Assembly (NCBI GenBank): GCA_012511175.1
Contig: JAAZGO010000004.1
Span: 61,804 to 125,803, forward strand
Reading direction: 5' to 3'
Source: Fastidiosipila sp.
GTDB lineage: Bacteria; Bacillota; Clostridia; Saccharofermentanales; DTU023
DNA length: 64,000 nucleotides
Shown here piece after piece: positions 18,116-26,723 of the stretch. The position numbers and the translations under genes were made by a program. The notes under the pieces were generated by a model. It saw nothing but the letters and a program-made list of their open reading frames with translations, was not told the origin of the DNA and made no database searches. Position 1 is the first letter of the stretch, and every line of letters starts with the position of its first letter.

Positions 18116-18844
18116 ATGACGGACAACAAACACAAACGGCCTCCCCCCGCCGGCGAAATCGTGATCCAGCCTTCAGGCGGCGACCGAAGGAGCCGGCGGA
18201 CAGCTTTGGCTCTGCAGCAGGGCCTGGTTGAACTATTGCTCAAGAAGCCGCTTCAGGAAATCACCATCTCCGAACTGACCGGGACGGCAGATGTCAGCCG
18301 GACCACTTTCTATCTTCACTATCGGAATATCGGTGATCTTTTTCAGCAAATGGAAGACAACATCTACCTCCAGTTCGAACAGCTCATCCATCAGAGCATG
18401 ACAGATGAGCAGAGCCTGCTTTACATTGAACCGGATGAAAAAGGCGCCCCGACCATGCCGGTGCTCAAGGAGGTCTTCCTCTTCATCAAAAGCAATCCCG
18501 AACTCAGCGTCGTGCTCCTCAATAATCCCGACAGCACTTTTCTCAACAAAATCTGGTCGACCGGGCATGATGTGCTGATTGAACGGCTGGCGTCCTTCGA
18601 ACCGCATATGGACGTCAATCAAATCGAATACTATTACCTCTTTGTCATCAATGGCATCCGGGGATTAATCGAACACTGGATTGCCTCCGACATGCGGGAG
18701 CCAGTCCAGGAGCTGGTGGAGATCGCCACGGGCTTTGTCCTGCGCAACATGGGCTTTCTGCTCTGGGGTGACGGGGAAAGGCCGCAAGCGGCCACAAAAC
18801 ATTCAGAAGGAGACAGCCAATGGATGCAGAAGTCATCGAACTGA
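18116..18844 (+). CDS. TetR/AcrR-family transcriptional regulator
   Basis: The 242-residue protein has the TetR helix-turn-helix at about residues 28-75 ('[27 protein letters not shown]'-type layout; Tyr-Leu-His-Tyr is the conserved end of the recognition helix). The C-terminal part is a helical ligand domain resembling the Clostridial/Bacillus TetR_C_7 type. AAAGGAA lies 9 bases before the ATG. It is divergent from the MMPL operon and most likely represses it. The 3' end overlaps the next gene by 25 bases. Confidence 0.92.
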   Translation: MTDNKHKRPPPAGEIVIQPSGGDRRSRRTALALQQGLVELLLKKPLQEITISELTGTADVSRTTFYLHYRNIGDLFQQMEDNIYLQFEQLIHQSMTDEQSLLYIEPDEKGAPTMPVLKEVFLFIKSNPELSVVLLNNPDSTFLNKIWSTGHDVLIERLASFEPHMDVNQIEYYYLFVINGIRGLIEHWIASDMREPVQELVEIATGFVLRNMGFLLWGDGERPQAATKHSEGDSQWMQKSSN

Positions 18845-19383
18845 AAGAGATCAGGCGGCAAGTGGAGAAGGCCGCAGAAGAACTGATCAGAGAGGCCCGT
18901 TACAGCAAAGAGGGCGATCTTTTCGTCCTGGGCTGCAGCACCAGCGAGGTGGCCGGCCAGATGATCGGCAAGGCCTCCAACCAGGATGTGGGAAAAGCAA
19001 TCATTGAGACCCTTCTCCCGCTCCTGCGCCGTCACGGCCTCCATCTGGCGGTCCAGGGCTGTGAACACATCAACCGGGCCCTGGCAGTGGAGCGTGAAGT
19101 CATGCTTGATTACGACCTGGAGGAAGTCAATGTAGTCCCGCAGCTCCACGCTGGCGGTGCATGTTCCATGGCAGCCTATGCAGCCTTCAGTGATCCTGTC
19201 ATGGTGGAGCACTTGGAGGCTTCGTTGGGCATGGATATCGGTGACACGGAAATCGGCATGCATGTCCGTTTCGTCCAGCGGCCGGTCAGACTCTCCGTCA
19301 CCCATATCGGCAAGGCCCGGCTGACTGCGCTCATGTACAGGCCCAAGCTGGTGGGTGGTGAACGGGCGGCCCATAAACCCTAG
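18820..19383 (+). CDS. ywlG: UPF0340 / TIGR01440 family protein (YwlG homologue)
   Basis: The 187-residue protein matches the YwlG family throughout: '[18 protein letters not shown]' near residue 40, '[15 protein letters not shown]' near 80 and '[15 protein letters not shown]' near 105. The family is widespread in Firmicutes and has no firmly established activity. In Bacillus subtilis ywlG lies close to ywlC and ywlE, whose homologues are fused elsewhere in this window (49910-51394). GAAGGAGA precedes the ATG, which lies inside the end of the TetR gene. Confidence 0.92.
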   Translation: MDAEVIELKEIRRQVEKAAEELIREARYSKEGDLFVLGCSTSEVAGQMIGKASNQDVGKAIIETLLPLLRRHGLHLAVQGCEHINRALAVEREVMLDYDLEEVNVVPQLHAGGACSMAAYAAFSDPVMVEHLEASLGMDIGDTEIGMHVRFVQRPVRLSVTHIGKARLTALMYRPKLVGGERAAHKP

Positions 19384-19580
19384 GTTGATCAGGTGCAAAA
19401 AGAATCTGGCTGGACATGACATTCTCGAAGTTCGACCTGGTTTCCGCCCATCCAAGAGTCTCCGTCATAAGCAGGCAACCGATCACAAGCCGCCTTGATG
19501 GCCGGGGAGAAAAACCGGTACCTCGTTCCGGTTTGCCGCTGCAGGGGATTTCACCCAGGATCCTGTCCGGGTAACAATGC
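19384..19580. other. Non-coding spacer, no feature recognised
   Basis: About 200 bases between ywlG and the tRNA-Thr terminator. I see no convincing gene, terminator or repeat here; short open frames on both strands lack ribosome sites. Confidence 0.5.
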
Positions 19581-19619
19581 AAAAACCCCGCCGGGAGGGT
19601 ATCCGCGGCGGAGTTTTTC
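19581..19619 (-). terminator. Terminator downstream of tRNA-Thr
   Basis: On the minus strand CTCCGCCG pairs with CGGCGGGG (one G-U) and is followed by TTTTT. It begins directly after the CCA end of the tRNA. Confidence 0.85.
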
Positions 19620-19695
19620 TGGAGCCTGCGGACAGATTCGAACTCCCGACCTGCCGCTTACAAGGCGGCTGCTCTACCAGCTGAGCTACGCAGGC
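19620..19695 (-). tRNA. tRNA-Thr (anticodon TGT)
   Basis: Read on the minus strand the cloverleaf is complete: acceptor stem GCCTGCG/CGCAGGC, D arm GCTCAGCTGGTAGAGC, anticodon stem GCCGC/GCGGC with loop CTTGTAA (anticodon TGT), T arm with GTTCGAATC, discriminator T and an encoded CCA. Confidence 0.95.
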
Positions 19696-19704
19696 GCAGC
19701 CTGT

Positions 19705-19733
19705 ATGGTACCCGATGAGGTCTTTTCTGTCAA
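19705..19733 (-). promoter_or_regulatory. tRNA-Thr promoter
   Basis: TTGACA (19733-19728, minus strand) and TACCAT (19710-19705) are exactly 17 bases apart, with the -10 ending about 10 bases before the mature tRNA 5' end. Confidence 0.75.
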
Positions 19734-19855
19734 TCCAGCTATTGCCTTGCGGCTTCGGGTTTCCATCCCGGGCGGGTCAGGCGGATCTTCTTTTCACCCG
19801 GCAAATCTTTATTCTTTCCGTTAGAATGGGGAAGACTTGAATTTGAGGAGCATCC

Positions 19856-21379
19856 ATGGGAACCTTCAACGAGAAAATCAAAGAGGTACTGGCATCCGTC
19901 CTTCCGGTCACTTTATTCGTGGTCATTCTCCATTACACCGTCACCCCCTTGTCAGGCCTCCAGATGGGCAGGTTTTTATTTGGCGCTTTGCTGATCCTTG
20001 CCGGCCTCTCCATCTTTCTTGTCGGGGTTGATCTTGGCGCCACCCCGATCGGCCGGTACAGCGGCCGTTTCCTGGTCGGCATGGGCAAACTGCCCCTCCT
20101 GCTGGCCGGCGGACTCTTTTTGGGATTCCTGATCTCCATCGCCGAGCCCGACCTCCAGATCCTGGCTGCCCAGGTCCAGCAGCTGACCAGTCACTCGATC
20201 ACCAAATGGCAGATGGTGATCGTGGTATCCGCCGGCGTAGGACTCCTGGTCATGATCGGGTTCTGGCGGATCATCAAGCGCATCCGCCTGCGCTACATCC
20301 TCTGGGGCACCTACGCGGTCATCCTGATCCTGGCCATCCTGAACCGGCCGCTCTTTCACGACTTTGCCTTTGACGCGTCGGGAGCCACCACCGGAGCCAT
20401 CACCACCCCCTTCGTCCTGGCACTGGCGGCCGGCGTCTCCCAGATTACGGCGGCCCACCGGGAGGACGCGCGGGATCAGTTCGGCCTGGTCGGTCTGGCG
20501 TCAGCCGGAGCCATCCTGGCGGTCCTGGCCCAGGGCGCCCTGCTCAAGTCATTCAATCCTGTTGCGCCTCCCGGAACAGGGGAACAGCTGCCTCCTGCTT
20601 TTTTCACCCCTTTTCAGCAGGCTGCAGGGCTTTCAATCCGCGATTCCCTGCTCAGCATGGCCCCGCTGGCCGTCATCTTCTTCCTGCTCCATATCAGCGT
20701 GCTGACCCTTCGCAGGAGGGAAAAAACCCGCATTTACATCGGCATGTTCTTTTGTTACCTGGGACTGGTCCTCTTCATGGTGGGTGTCATGGGCGGTTTT
20801 ATGTCGGCCGGACATCTGGTGGGAACCGGCCTGGTCGCGAGGAATCAGCCGGCACTCACCGTCATGGCTGGCTTCTTCCTGGGCATGGCGACTGTCATCG
20901 CTGAACCGGCGGTCCACGTGCTGACCCTGTCGGTCGAAGAGGAAACAGACGGCGTCATTCCGCGCAGGGTTGTCCTGGCTTTCCTGGCGGTCGGTGTGGC
21001 CTTTTCCGTGGCTCTTGCCGTCATCCGGATCTACGTCGAAGGACTGGAACTGTGGCATATCCTGCTGCCCGGCTACACCCTGATCATGATCATGAGTTAT
21101 TTCACCCCCGATCTCTTTTTGGGCGTGGCCTTCGACGCGGGCGGGGTCGCCTCGGGACCCATGACGGCAACCTTCATCCTGGCTTTCACCCAGGGAATCG
21201 CCGCGGGAGTCCCCCAGGCCGACCTCCTGCTTGACGGTTTCGGCGTAGTCGCTTTGGTCGCCATGGCGCCACTGATCACTTTGCAAATTCTCGGACTTAT
21301 CTCGATTTGGCGCGGAAAAAGACAAAGAATCCGCGACGCTGCCGCCCAGGCAGAAGAGGAGGCCCCCCATGTTGATTAA
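19856..21379 (+). CDS. DUF1538 family membrane protein (two-fold duplicated)
   Basis: A 507-residue polytopic protein with about 12-14 hydrophobic segments. It consists of two homologous halves: 'SIAEPDLQILA' and 'FDASGATTGAITTPFVLAL' in the first recur as 'VIAEPAVHVLT' and 'FDAGGVASGPMTATFILAF' in the second. The DUF1538 family is a putative transporter of unknown substrate; the Gly/Thr-rich re-entrant-looking motifs are typical of substrate sites. GGAG precedes the ATG. Its stop overlaps the start of a PII-like gene by 11 bases, suggesting a channel/transporter regulated by its neighbour, as AmtB is by GlnK. Confidence 0.88.
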   Translation: MGTFNEKIKEVLASVLPVTLFVVILHYTVTPLSGLQMGRFLFGALLILAGLSIFLVGVDLGATPIGRYSGRFLVGMGKLPLLLAGGLFLGFLISIAEPDLQILAAQVQQLTSHSITKWQMVIVVSAGVGLLVMIGFWRIIKRIRLRYILWGTYAVILILAILNRPLFHDFAFDASGATTGAITTPFVLALAAGVSQITAAHREDARDQFGLVGLASAGAILAVLAQGALLKSFNPVAPPGTGEQLPPAFFTPFQQAAGLSIRDSLLSMAPLAVIFFLLHISVLTLRRREKTRIYIGMFFCYLGLVLFMVGVMGGFMSAGHLVGTGLVARNQPALTVMAGFFLGMATVIAEPAVHVLTLSVEEETDGVIPRRVVLAFLAVGVAFSVALAVIRIYVEGLELWHILLPGYTLIMIMSYFTPDLFLGVAFDAGGVASGPMTATFILAFTQGIAAGVPQADLLLDGFGVVALVAMAPLITLQILGLISIWRGKRQRIRDAAAQAEEEAPHVD

Positions 21380-22379
21380 TGAAGGACAAAAGCACGAGCC
21401 GCTCTGCCTGCTCACTGTCATATCAGATCCCGGAAAAGCGGATGCCATGGCCAGATTCGCACTCCAGAACGGTGCCCGGACGGCCTATCATTTTTACGCC
21501 CATGGAACGGTTCCGGGCCATCTGCTCGCTTTCCTGGGCCTTTCAAGCGTCCGTCGCGAGATGATCTGCCTCACTGCCCCCAAGGACCTGGGGCCGGAGA
21601 TCATGGACAGGCTTTGCGGACAGTTTCACATCGGCAAAGCCACGAACGGCATCGCCTTCCTGCAGATGATGGATCAGGATGACCGGGAGGAGGCAGTGCC
21701 GTGTGACTATGTCATGATCGCTGCTGTAGTCAATGAGGGAGACGGCGAGTACGTAGTCGAAAGTGCCCGCCGAAGCCAGCCTGTCGGAGCTACCATCCTC
21801 AAGGCTTTTGGCACGGCCGATCACAGCAGGAAGACCTTTGATTTTGAAATCATCCCCCAGAAAGAACTGGTCCTGATCGTGGCTCGAATCTGCCACGTCG
21901 ACGCCATCTACTGTGCCATCTATCATGAGATGCGCACGGAAAGCCCCGGGCGCGGCATCCTCTTTTGCCTGGCGCTTGACCGGGTGGCCGGCCTCTTGGA
22001 CATGCCTGCCTGCCAGCCGCCGGCTGATATCACCCGGGATGTCCTGGAGCCCGCCCTTGAAGAGGATCGGGTCGCCTTGTTTGCTGTCTCCGACCGGGGT
22101 CATACAGCGCCGGTTTTGGCGACCGTTGAGCAACTGGGCGGAACAGGCGCCACCATCCTCCACTGCCGGCTCGCGGGGCCTGAATCGGGAGGCTGGTACA
22201 GCAGGCTGGGCGACCCTGAAAAAGAAATCGTTCTCGCCATCACGCAGACTGCCCAGGCGGAGCAAATCCGAAAAGAACTGCTGATGGCGAACCAGGAATC
22301 AGCTCAGGGACCCTTCCAGGCAGGCCTGCTGAAAGTGACCCGCTTTCGGAAACTGTCGAAACTTAAGGATTCTCAGTGA
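21369..22379 (+). CDS. Protein with three tandem PII-like domains
   Basis: The 336-residue protein can be divided into three repeats of about 95 residues (approx. 12-102, 113-208 and 233-328). Each follows the PII/GlnB ferredoxin-like order: a first strand ('LCLLTVISD', 'YVMIAAVVN', 'VALFAVSDR'), helix, a 'GA' turn ('NGARTAYHF', 'VGATILKAF', 'TGATILHCR'), a strand before helix 2 ('REMICLTAP', 'KELVLIVAR', 'KEIVLAITQ') and a Gly turn near the end ('TNGIAFLQM', 'GRGILFCLA', 'QAGLLKVTR'). PII proteins normally work as homotrimers, so this chain could form a one-chain trimer. GAGGAGG precedes the ATG. It overlaps the DUF1538 gene. Confidence 0.82.
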   Translation: MLINEGQKHEPLCLLTVISDPGKADAMARFALQNGARTAYHFYAHGTVPGHLLAFLGLSSVRREMICLTAPKDLGPEIMDRLCGQFHIGKATNGIAFLQMMDQDDREEAVPCDYVMIAAVVNEGDGEYVVESARRSQPVGATILKAFGTADHSRKTFDFEIIPQKELVLIVARICHVDAIYCAIYHEMRTESPGRGILFCLALDRVAGLLDMPACQPPADITRDVLEPALEEDRVALFAVSDRGHTAPVLATVEQLGGTGATILHCRLAGPESGGWYSRLGDPEKEIVLAITQTAQAEQIRKELLMANQESAQGPFQAGLLKVTRFRKLSKLKDSQ

Positions 22380-23592
22380 GATAATACTCCAGGACGGCCC
22401 GGGCGATGGCCTGGCCGATGGCACGCCGGCCTTCCTGTGATGTCATGACCCTGCGGTCGCTGTCATTGGACAGAAAACCAGGTGCCAGTGAAGCTGAAAC
22501 ATAGTTGGACAGGCGCAGGACCGCCATATCTTTTTCCGCACCGGTACTGGAGTGATCCTCAGGCTGAAGCAAAGGCACTGCTTGAGCCAGGGACGATTTG
22601 AGAAGAAAGGCCAGCCGGGCCCTCCCGTCGCTGTCGATATTGGAATAATTGGGCGGCAGGCTTTGCGGGTCCTGGCCGACTGCATAGCCGTTGTTCACTT
22701 CATGGACAAAAGGCGCTGACATGAAATAGGCCTGGGATCCCTGCCGGGAAGTATCGTTGATATCGAAGGCCAGGGCAAGATTGATGAAGAGGACGTCGGT
22801 GAACTGCGACTCAATGTCATAAAGAACGCGAAGCTGAGGCGGCGTCCCGATCGAACCGAAAAGGCCGCGCCCTCCCGAGGAGGGGCTGTTCTGATTGATC
22901 CGGATGATGTCACCCATGAGAAGGCGGAGATTGTCGGGGATCTCGCGCTCATACCCGTTTGCCACGGCGGCGTCACCGTAGCGGAGCAGGGCCAGGTCAG
23001 CCGCCTTGGCCACCGTACGGAATAAAGAAAATTCCTCATCGGTGGTCCGCGTCATCACTACCGTCGCGCCATAAGCCGCCAGGGCTTTTTCAGCCTCCAG
23101 GGCCATGTCAAGAACCAGTGTTTTCTCCATGACGGCATCGGGACCTGAACCCCATACGGCCCCCGCGTCGGCTCCGCCGCGCGAGGCATCCAAAATAACC
23201 GTGATGCCCCGGAGCGGCTCAGGCGACGCTGTCTGCCCCAGGTAAGACTTCAAGTCGGGTTCGTGCAGGATAGGAACAGACAGTTCCTCCGGCCATACCC
23301 GAAGGGAGTTGCCCCCGGCTGGCAGAGAATCGGGGTCATTGCCGTACAGGGGAAGCTCCATGAGCAGAATTTCAGTCTCTTCTGTTTCATCCTGACTGTC
23401 GCCGGGTGCTTGAGGGTTCCCGCTCTCAGAGGGTTGGGCGGCCGCAGGGCCGGTGGTCCGGTCCGGGTCCAGTTGGAACCGCTTGGCACCGCGAACGGGA
23501 TTGGGCAAGACGCCGAAAGCTGAAAGCAGCAGAAAAAAGCTGCTCAAAAGCACCATGACAAAGACAAAACGGCTGCCTTTCTTTCCGGCCAT
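22363..23592 (-). CDS. Amidase_3-like protein, probably catalytically dead, membrane anchored
   Basis: The 409-residue protein has an N-terminal signal anchor (residues 8-28), an acidic linker (~40-75) and a C-terminal domain from ~128 that follows N-acetylmuramoyl-L-alanine amidase (Amidase_3). The zinc-site motif DPGHGG reads DASRGG (Arg138 for His), the second His motif reads 'NLALAF' (Ala273) and the catalytic Glu before GFLSN is replaced (Ala370); only the metal Glu of 'MEKTLVLD' (Glu156) is kept. It may bind peptidoglycan or regulate another hydrolase. It lies 3 bases after glmM and overlaps the converging PII-like gene by 17 bases. Confidence 0.85.
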   Translation of the reverse strand: MAGKKGSRFVFVMVLLSSFFLLLSAFGVLPNPVRGAKRFQLDPDRTTGPAAAQPSESGNPQAPGDSQDETEETEILLMELPLYGNDPDSLPAGGNSLRVWPEELSVPILHEPDLKSYLGQTASPEPLRGITVILDASRGGADAGAVWGSGPDAVMEKTLVLDMALEAEKALAAYGATVVMTRTTDEEFSLFRTVAKAADLALLRYGDAAVANGYEREIPDNLRLLMGDIIRINQNSPSSGGRGLFGSIGTPPQLRVLYDIESQFTDVLFINLALAFDINDTSRQGSQAYFMSAPFVHEVNNGYAVGQDPQSLPPNYSNIDSDGRARLAFLLKSSLAQAVPLLQPEDHSSTGAEKDMAVLRLSNYVSASLAPGFLSNDSDRRVMTSQEGRRAIGQAIARAVLEYYLTENP

Positions 23593-23595
23593 AGG

Positions 23596-24966
23596 TCACC
23601 CTTTAGGATGTTCGGTGCCCAGCTGGCCGACAAGTTCCTGAAGGCGGGCGGCGTAATCGCTGATTTCTTCAAAATCCCGGCCTTCAATCATGATCCGGAT
23701 CAGCGGCTCGGTTCCCGATTTACGAATCAGCAGCCTCCCGGAACCGTCCAGTTTCTCTTCGGTCAAACGGACTGCTTCCGTGAAGCGCGGATCCTCCATC
23801 ACGGCATCTGCCCTGCCCTGGTCCAGCCGGACATTGACCAGGACCTGGGGGAAGAGTTCGATAAACTGCCGCATTTCGCTCAGGCGGACATCCCGGCCCT
23901 GGCCGGCAAGCACCCGCAAAAAGCGGAGGGCTGTCAGCTGGCCGTCCCCCGTCGTTGCGTCGTCCAGCAGGATCACATGACCGCTTTGTTCGCCCCCCAG
24001 GGACAATTTTTCCCTCAGCATGTGTTCCAGGACGTAACGGTCGCCCACCGCCGTGCGGACAAGTTTATACCCCTCCCGCTCCGCCATCTTTTCCAGCCCC
24101 AGGTTGCTCATGACGGTCGCGACAATGGTTTTTTGCGCCAGTCGGCCCCGCCGGTCCATATCCCGCGCCAGCAGGGCCATCATGACATCGCCGTCACACA
24201 GGCTGCCCTTATCATCAACCGCAATCAGGCGGTCAGCGTCACCGTCAAAGGCAAGTCCCAGATGAGCGCCGGTCCCCACCACCTGATCCGCCAGCTTATC
24301 CGCGTAAGTCGATCCACAGCCCCTGTTAATATTGAAACCGTCCGGCTCAACGCCAAAGGCGATGACTTCGGCTCCCAGTTCCCTGAACAGGGACGGTGCC
24401 GTCCGGTAGCTGGCCCCGTTGGCGCAGTCGATCACAAGCCGCATGCCGGAGAGATCCAGGCCGGCGATTGAGATCAGATGGTTTTTGTACTCTTCCGGCC
24501 CCCTGTCGTATCGCGTCAGCTTGCCCACGCCGTCACCAACCGGCCGCGTCATCCCGCCGAAACCGGCTGAAATCATGGCTTCAATCGCTTCCTCGGTTTC
24601 ATCAGGCAACTTGAATCCGCCCTCGGAAAAAAACTTGATCCCATTGAATTCATAAGAGTTATGTGAAGCGGAAATCATGGCGCCCGCGTCAGCGCCCAGC
24701 TCATGAGTCAGCCACGCTACGCCGGGAGTCGCGATCACGCCCGTGTCGATTACGTCGGCACCGGCAGATGTAATCCCCGCAATCAGAGCCGATCCCAGCA
24801 TCCCGCTCGAAACCCGTGTATCAGCACCGATAACAAAGGTCGGCTTGTGATGACTCGTCCCCGTCAGAACCAGGGCGCCAGCATATCCCAGCGAGAAGGC
24901 CAGATCAGGCGTCAACTCCTGGTTCGCCACGCCGCGTACACCGTCTGTTCCAAACAGTTTGGCCAT
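23596..24966 (-). CDS. glmM: Phosphoglucosamine mutase
   Basis: The 456-residue enzyme converts glucosamine-6-phosphate to glucosamine-1-phosphate for peptidoglycan precursor synthesis. It starts 'MAKLFGTDGVRGVAN'; the phosphoserine loop is 'ISASHNSYEFNG' near residue 100, the metal loop 'DGDADR' near 242 and the phosphate-binding 'RKSGTEPLIRIM' near 410. It follows the cdaA-cdaR fusion gene, the standard cda-glmM order; in other Firmicutes GlmM binds and inhibits CdaA. Confidence 0.97.
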   Translation of the reverse strand: MAKLFGTDGVRGVANQELTPDLAFSLGYAGALVLTGTSHHKPTFVIGADTRVSSGMLGSALIAGITSAGADVIDTGVIATPGVAWLTHELGADAGAMISASHNSYEFNGIKFFSEGGFKLPDETEEAIEAMISAGFGGMTRPVGDGVGKLTRYDRGPEEYKNHLISIAGLDLSGMRLVIDCANGASYRTAPSLFRELGAEVIAFGVEPDGFNINRGCGSTYADKLADQVVGTGAHLGLAFDGDADRLIAVDDKGSLCDGDVMMALLARDMDRRGRLAQKTIVATVMSNLGLEKMAEREGYKLVRTAVGDRYVLEHMLREKLSLGGEQSGHVILLDDATTGDGQLTALRFLRVLAGQGRDVRLSEMRQFIELFPQVLVNVRLDQGRADAVMEDPRFTEAVRLTEEKLDGSGRLLIRKSGTEPLIRIMIEGRDFEEISDYAARLQELVGQLGTEHPKG

Positions 24967-25047
24967 TATCTACCTCGAATGATCTTTCTTCTTTTCATAC
25001 AAAAAGCGGCTGCCCGGCTGCCTGTTTGGCAGCAAAGTCAGTGCCGC

Positions 25048-26493
25048 TCAATCCAGCTCAAAAATATTGACTGTCACCGACGCGGGGAAGAGCAATTCGG
25101 TCTTGGTATAAAGCAGGGTCCGCGTATCGACCTTGACCGGCAGCTGGACCGGCCCTGTCCTGCTGACGTCACCGACGTCAATGTAAGCGGTGATCCTGGC
25201 CGGGGTAATGCCCTCCAGCACCTGCTGTCTGCCGCGCAGGGTGATCTGGACATTGGTGACCGGATAGCTCTGAATGCCGAAACCCTTTTCCCCCGCAAGG
25301 TCAACACCGAAATGTGCCAGCGGAACAGTCAACGTTTTGGTCGTCACCGGATTGACGGTTACCTGGACGTAAAGCCACATGAAGCAGGCCAGTACCAGCG
25401 CAATGATGGCCAGGGTAATCCGCTGTTTGCGTGACAGAAGGGAACCGGTCTGCCTCCGGCCCGGAATGCCTTTGGGGCGCTTTTTGCCCTGAGCCGGAAC
25501 AGGGACGGCAGCCTGACCGCCGTCATCTTCCTGTTCGCGGTAATCGTGCGTCGAAATAATCTCATCATGCGTCGGCTGATTCAAGGTTTTCCGGCCTTTG
25601 GTCCATTGGCGGAACCTGACCCGGAGCGTACGGGCTTCCCCGGCCTGCTCCATGCCGAGAAGGCGGTGAAGCTGGGTGCGGAGCGCATCGCTGTTGCCCA
25701 GTACATGCAGAACACCCCCGACAGCGATGCTGATGGAACCTCTTTCTTCCGAGACGACGATGGCGATGGCATCGCCCATCTCGGAGGCTCCTACAGCCGC
25801 GCGGTGCCGCAGGCCAAAATCACGGCGGAGATGGTAATTATCCGACAAAGGGACGTGAACACGCGCCGCGGCGACTCTGCCGTCACGGATCAGGACCGCG
25901 CCGTCATGAAGCGGTGATCCGGGGTAAAAGATCTGCCTCAGCAGGGCCGCTGTGACATTGGCGTCAATCCTGACGGCGTTTTCCTGTTCGTGAAACTCGC
26001 CCAGCCGGGTATCGCGCTCGACGATGATCAGGGCGCCTGTCCTTGTCTCCGACATCCACTCACAGGCGTTGACGATGGCTTCGATCATCTGATGGGAGCT
26101 GATCCCGCCTGCAAAGACATCCCAGTTGACATAGGATAAACGGTTGCGGCCAACCGCCTCCAGGGTCCTGCGAAGTTCGGGCTGAAAAATCACAATGATG
26201 GCGATGGCCAGAATGGAGATGGTCCGGCTCAGCATGAAGCCCATGGTGCTGAGACCGACCGCACTTGCGACCAGGGCAAAGATGACAATCAGCAAAATAC
26301 CGCGCAAGAGCTGCCAGGCTCTCGAATCACGGAGCAGCAAGAGAACAAAGTAAAGTACCAAGGCTGTAATGGCTATATCCAAGAGCGCGATGACAATGTC
26401 GAGGGGGCCGCCCAGAAAGAGCAGGCCATCCGAGAGACTGTATCGCAATTCTTTGAAGAATTCACCGATTTTTGAAAACAGGCTGGACGGCAA
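25048..26493 (-). CDS. cdaA: Diadenylate cyclase CdaA fused to a CdaR (YbbR) domain
   Basis: Residues 1-285 are CdaA: three membrane helices (~30-100) and a DAC domain with the catalytic DGA (197-199) and RHR (229-231) motifs, which makes c-di-AMP from two ATP. After a low-complexity linker (~290-355) a fourth membrane helix (~360-378) leads to one YbbR domain (380-481), the extracytoplasmic CdaR part. Most relatives encode CdaA and a multi-repeat CdaR separately, so this is a fusion with a shortened CdaR. The start appears to be TTG at 26493 with GGAG 8 bases upstream; no ATG fits the N-terminus. Confidence 0.93.
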   Translation of the reverse strand: MPSSLFSKIGEFFKELRYSLSDGLLFLGGPLDIVIALLDIAITALVLYFVLLLLRDSRAWQLLRGILLIVIFALVASAVGLSTMGFMLSRTISILAIAIIVIFQPELRRTLEAVGRNRLSYVNWDVFAGGISSHQMIEAIVNACEWMSETRTGALIIVERDTRLGEFHEQENAVRIDANVTAALLRQIFYPGSPLHDGAVLIRDGRVAAARVHVPLSDNYHLRRDFGLRHRAAVGASEMGDAIAIVVSEERGSISIAVGGVLHVLGNSDALRTQLHRLLGMEQAGEARTLRVRFRQWTKGRKTLNQPTHDEIISTHDYREQEDDGGQAAVPVPAQGKKRPKGIPGRRQTGSLLSRKQRITLAIIALVLACFMWLYVQVTVNPVTTKTLTVPLAHFGVDLAGEKGFGIQSYPVTNVQITLRGRQQVLEGITPARITAYIDVGDVSRTGPVQLPVKVDTRTLLYTKTELLFPASVTVNIFELD

Positions 26494-26566
26494 AGGCGCT
26501 TCTCCGCTCCTTTCAATGGGTCAAAATCTCTTTTCCATCTTATCACATGGGGAGATCATTAACGGT

Positions 26567-26596
26567 TTGACAACAAGGACTCTCCGCTGGTATCAT
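26567..26596 (+). promoter_or_regulatory. tRNA-Gln promoter
   Basis: TTGACA (26567-26572) and TATCAT (26591-26596) are spaced by 18 bases; RNA start would be near 26603, 16 bases before the mature tRNA. Confidence 0.75.
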
Positions 26597-26618
26597 TCCT
26601 CATGTCGCGTCATGACAT

Positions 26619-26692
26619 TGCCGATTAGTGTAACGGTAGCACACCTGACTCTGACTCAGTTTGTCCGGGTTCAAATCCTGGATCGGCAGCCA
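26619..26692 (+). tRNA. tRNA-Gln (anticodon CTG)
   Basis: Acceptor stem TGCCGAT/ATCGGCA, anticodon stem CTGA/TCAG with loop CTCTGAC (anticodon CTG), T loop GTTCAAATC, discriminator G and an encoded CCA. The U1-A72 first pair is typical of tRNA-Gln. Confidence 0.93.
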
Positions 26693-26723
26693 AAACCCCG
26701 GAACAAGATGAACCGGGGTTTTT
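26693..26723 (+). terminator. Terminator after tRNA-Gln
   Basis: AAACCCCGG and CCGGGGTTT form the stem around a loop of about 11 bases and end in TTTTT. The hairpin starts immediately after the CCA and reaches the stop codon of the converging mutY. Confidence 0.85.
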
